This document shows positions 61,668-64,000 of a stretch of 64,000 bases of DNA, in pieces. Made by a program: the position numbers and the translations under genes. The DNA is from Phorcus lineatus (taxonomy: Eukaryota; Mollusca; Gastropoda; Trochida; Trochidae): assembly GCA_921293015.1 (NCBI GenBank), contig OV121088.1:34468010-34532009 (forward strand), given 5' to 3'. Positions within the stretch are counted from its first letter, which is position 1, and each line of letters opens with the position of its first letter. A model generated the notes under the pieces. The model made no database searches. It was not told the origin of the DNA and saw only the letters and a list, made by a program, of their open reading frames with translations.

Positions 61668-61762
61668 TGGATAAAACATGGCCCGTGGGCATTATTCAAA
61701 AGTATGCCCTCCTCCCTCGGGCATACTGTTTAAAAGTGCCCGCGGATCATGTTTTATCCTAC
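61668..61762. repeat. Foldback (inverted repeat)
   Basis: GGATAAAACATGGCCCGTGGGC pairs with GCCCGCGGATCATGTTTTATCC, and AAGTATGCCC with GGGCATACT, around a CTCCTCCCT centre. The ATAAAACAT segment recalls the foldback at 10148. Confidence 0.8.
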
Positions 61763-62138
61763 ATTTCGTTACTGGAACTGATCAAACTTTTTTATCATCT
61801 GTCTAAATGTTGATCCATATTTATCGGGATTTGATCTTGCAGCGAATACCAACATTTTGTATCCATGGAGTAAAATTAGATTATGTTTGTAAAGTATAGG
61901 CCTTCATGAACTATTATTTCTGACTTAACCCCGATCTTGCCGGTGTTCAGAAAATGATTTTGTGGTTAATTCAGTCTGAAGCGACTAACATGCATTATGA
62001 TTGAAAAAAAGAGCGACAGGTTGATATACCTGTTCTCATATATTAACTACAAAAGTAACAAGTGAATAAAAAATAAAGAAAATTAATCCTCATTGACTCT
62101 ATTGAGAGTCGAGCTCATCAAATGAATTACAGAAATTT

Positions 62139-63616
62139 TCAATGTGGTACGATCACAGCATCAACGGACATGGTACGACACAGTTGATTGGTCATTGGGA
62201 TTATCTTCCCTTGTTCAAGGTCGATTTCAGGAGAGGTAACTACCGACATTGAATGACCTGTATTTCCTTCCTCCTTGTCACAATCACCAAACTGGAGATG
62301 ATCGCCTGTCGAATCCCAAGCTCCGAGGAAGTCCTCAGGTTGCACCGATATCTGGTCCGACTCGGCTATATCTACAACCAGCTTCCGGTTACTCAAGCAC
62401 TCGATGGTGTTGACGCCCACAACAACGGCACTATAATTAAAGTGGAAAACTGGACATATACCAAAGGTACATTTAATGATTATAGAATGGCTAGAAAGGA
62501 TATATTTCAAAGGACATATTCAAACATCCAAACAGTTTAAGCACTAAAAATACCGGTTAATCTTCCTGTATCTCCATTACTTGCATCTGTATATCAGCCT
62601 CGATAAGTCATGAGCGTAATAAATGCAGAACTAAGCACAGCCAAATATTAATACCTTTCAGTTGATAAATTCAAGATGTTTTTTAAGGATTGTTAATTAT
62701 GATCAAATCCTACGGAGGAGCATTAATAGAATTGTTGTTACCTCTGCTGGTTCTCTTCTCTGAAAACCATTAACTTGACCACGCCCCTTGTGGCACAGTA
62801 GACGATCCACTGAGAGACACGCCCACTTCTTTTGATGATAGTTAACGGTGATTGGCCGAATATCAGGGTGTTAGGAGGGAAGCTGGTCAGCCGACCCGGG
62901 TTGAGCCCGTTAACTCTGGACACCGTGTTGGAAATGTCTGAAAGATAAATCATCATGCAGGATTCATATGAAATAAATTCCAAATGCAATCTTCATTTTC
63001 ATGTTTTGGCAGAATTTCTGTCATTTTTCAGGCCCATTTTACTCTTTCGAGATTCGAACTCATACGGTTTGACAAATGACTGTACAAATGTACAAATGGT
63101 CGTATTCTTAAAGGATCCAGTTTTTGCAGGATTCGACAAACATCTCCCGAGTCAGTGGTCTGCTTTCCAGATTTTCACTCTTTTCCACTTACGTCGTGGT
63201 TGCTGACGAAAGGTAATGTCGGTTTCATAAAACGTATACAACCACCTCATTTACCACCAAGAAACCTTTTTTTTTAGAAACCTTTTTAGGTGCTCGCTTA
63301 GACTTTCACCAGCTTATATTGGGATTTGAATCTTTAAGTGAAACAAACCAACACTTATAAATGATAAATTATAAATAAAAATTCTAAAACTTATCACATA
63401 AACTCATATAACAATGTTTTCGAGTACCTGTGCAAACTGGCATTTCTCCTGTTAGACTGCCATCTATTGCACATGCTCGTGCAAGACTTCCGGATTTCAG
63501 AACGAGGCTCGGCTGACATTCGTATTCCAGAATTCCCCCTGGTGGCAAAGGCTCTGATGGACCGACGACTTGTGCATTGTTCTCCTCGGGTGGTTTCAAA
63601 GCATCACAGAATATGC
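62139..63616 (-). CDS. Sushi-domain protein, C-terminal part (gene continues past right edge)
   Basis: Three exons join in frame on the minus strand: 63616-63428, 62937-62742 and 62430-62139 (stop TGA at 62141-62139). Exon 63616-63428 is a symmetric phase 1-1 module encoding one sushi/CCP domain: four cysteines (FCDAL, EYECQ, ARACA, PVCT) with the family's G-x-L-x-Y-x-C pattern, but the Trp normally before the last Cys is absent. The second exon (DISNTVSRVNG...REENQQ) and the third (AVVVGVNTIEC...VIVPH) are not recognised. They are hydrophilic, with no obvious membrane helix. Sushi domains mediate extracellular binding, so an extracellular or receptor protein is likely. The 5' part lies beyond 64000. 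Confidence 0.6.
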
Positions 63617-64000
63617 CTGGTAGTTTTAAAGACAAAATATGATTCATCAGGTCACCTTATCATTGTAGTTTTACAAGATTTTAGCTTATGTGACGTTAGA
63701 CGTCGTACTAGGTTATGACTACTTATGAATAGGATCGACGTAGAGAGACAAGCTTTAAGATATCTACTCTATCGTAAATCTCCAAAGTCTAGAAGACGTC
63801 GATGCGGTAATGCAAGACACATCTTATGCATGAGATATATCAAATTCTTTATATATTTTTATCTATTATATTCAACGACATTCTGATCAAGTCCTTCACC
63901 TAGTTAAGTAGAAAGTAGCTTAGAAACGTCATGAGATGAACAAATGGAGTTCTAATTCTTTAGATTTGTCAAATATTATTCCAGGTTGAACAATGTTGAA
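63617..64000. other. Intron of the sushi-domain gene, no exon seen
   Basis: Upstream (minus sense) of the sushi exon acceptor. No further coding exon is recognisable before the window ends. Confidence 0.4.

Noticed and set aside
62253-62540. Plus-strand 95-codon frame
   Set aside because: Antisense shadow of the terminal exon of the sushi-domain gene.

Overview
This is a eukaryotic (animal) genomic window: AT-rich, with intron-split genes using GT-AG splice sites, many microsatellites and dense short inverted-repeat transposons. The protein matches (WDR91, N-acetylglucosamine kinase, an ABIN/TNIP-type UBAN adaptor, a sushi-domain protein) and the non-LTR element types suggest a marine invertebrate, most likely a mollusc. 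That placement is inference; species cannot be read from the sequence. I see no operons, CRISPR arrays, rRNA or convincing tRNA genes.

Layout. 1-12.6 kb is repeat-dominated: a LINE 3' fragment (120-485), a poly-C run, short DNA-transposon remnants, a decayed L1-like LINE on the minus strand (5.95-8.12 kb), foldbacks and a 55-base poly-G run. 13.6-19.6 kb (+) holds a complete eight-coding-exon gene for a 578-residue coiled-coil UBAN adaptor of the TNIP/NEMO/optineurin family. 19.6-26.4 kb is intergenic. 26.4-39.2 kb (-) holds a complete ten-exon N-acetyl-D-glucosamine kinase gene (NAGK, 348 aa) whose introns carry many MITEs. 39.5-40.8 kb (+) holds an intronless, divergent rhodopsin-like GPCR broken by two frame changes, head-to-head with NAGK. 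40.8-45.5 kb is intergenic with a LINE tail and a nested MITE. 45.5-56.4 kb (+) holds a complete 15-exon WDR91 gene (782 aa). 56.4-62.1 kb is intergenic, beginning with a tandem array derived from the end of WDR91 and then a cluster of TTAA-type MITEs. 62.1-63.6 kb (-) is the 3' part of a sushi-domain gene running off the right edge.

The genes do not form one pathway: immune/ubiquitin signalling (TNIP-like), amino-sugar salvage (NAGK) and endosome-lysosome maturation (WDR91) simply lie side by side. All exon junctions given were checked for reading-frame continuity by hand.

I did not find a convincing new biological system. The most notable items are a probable U12-type AT-AC intron in WDR91, tandem amplifications that start from the 3' ends of coding exons in two different genes, a UBAN adaptor combining ABIN-like and NEMO-like features, and a rich set of nested short inverted-repeat transposons.
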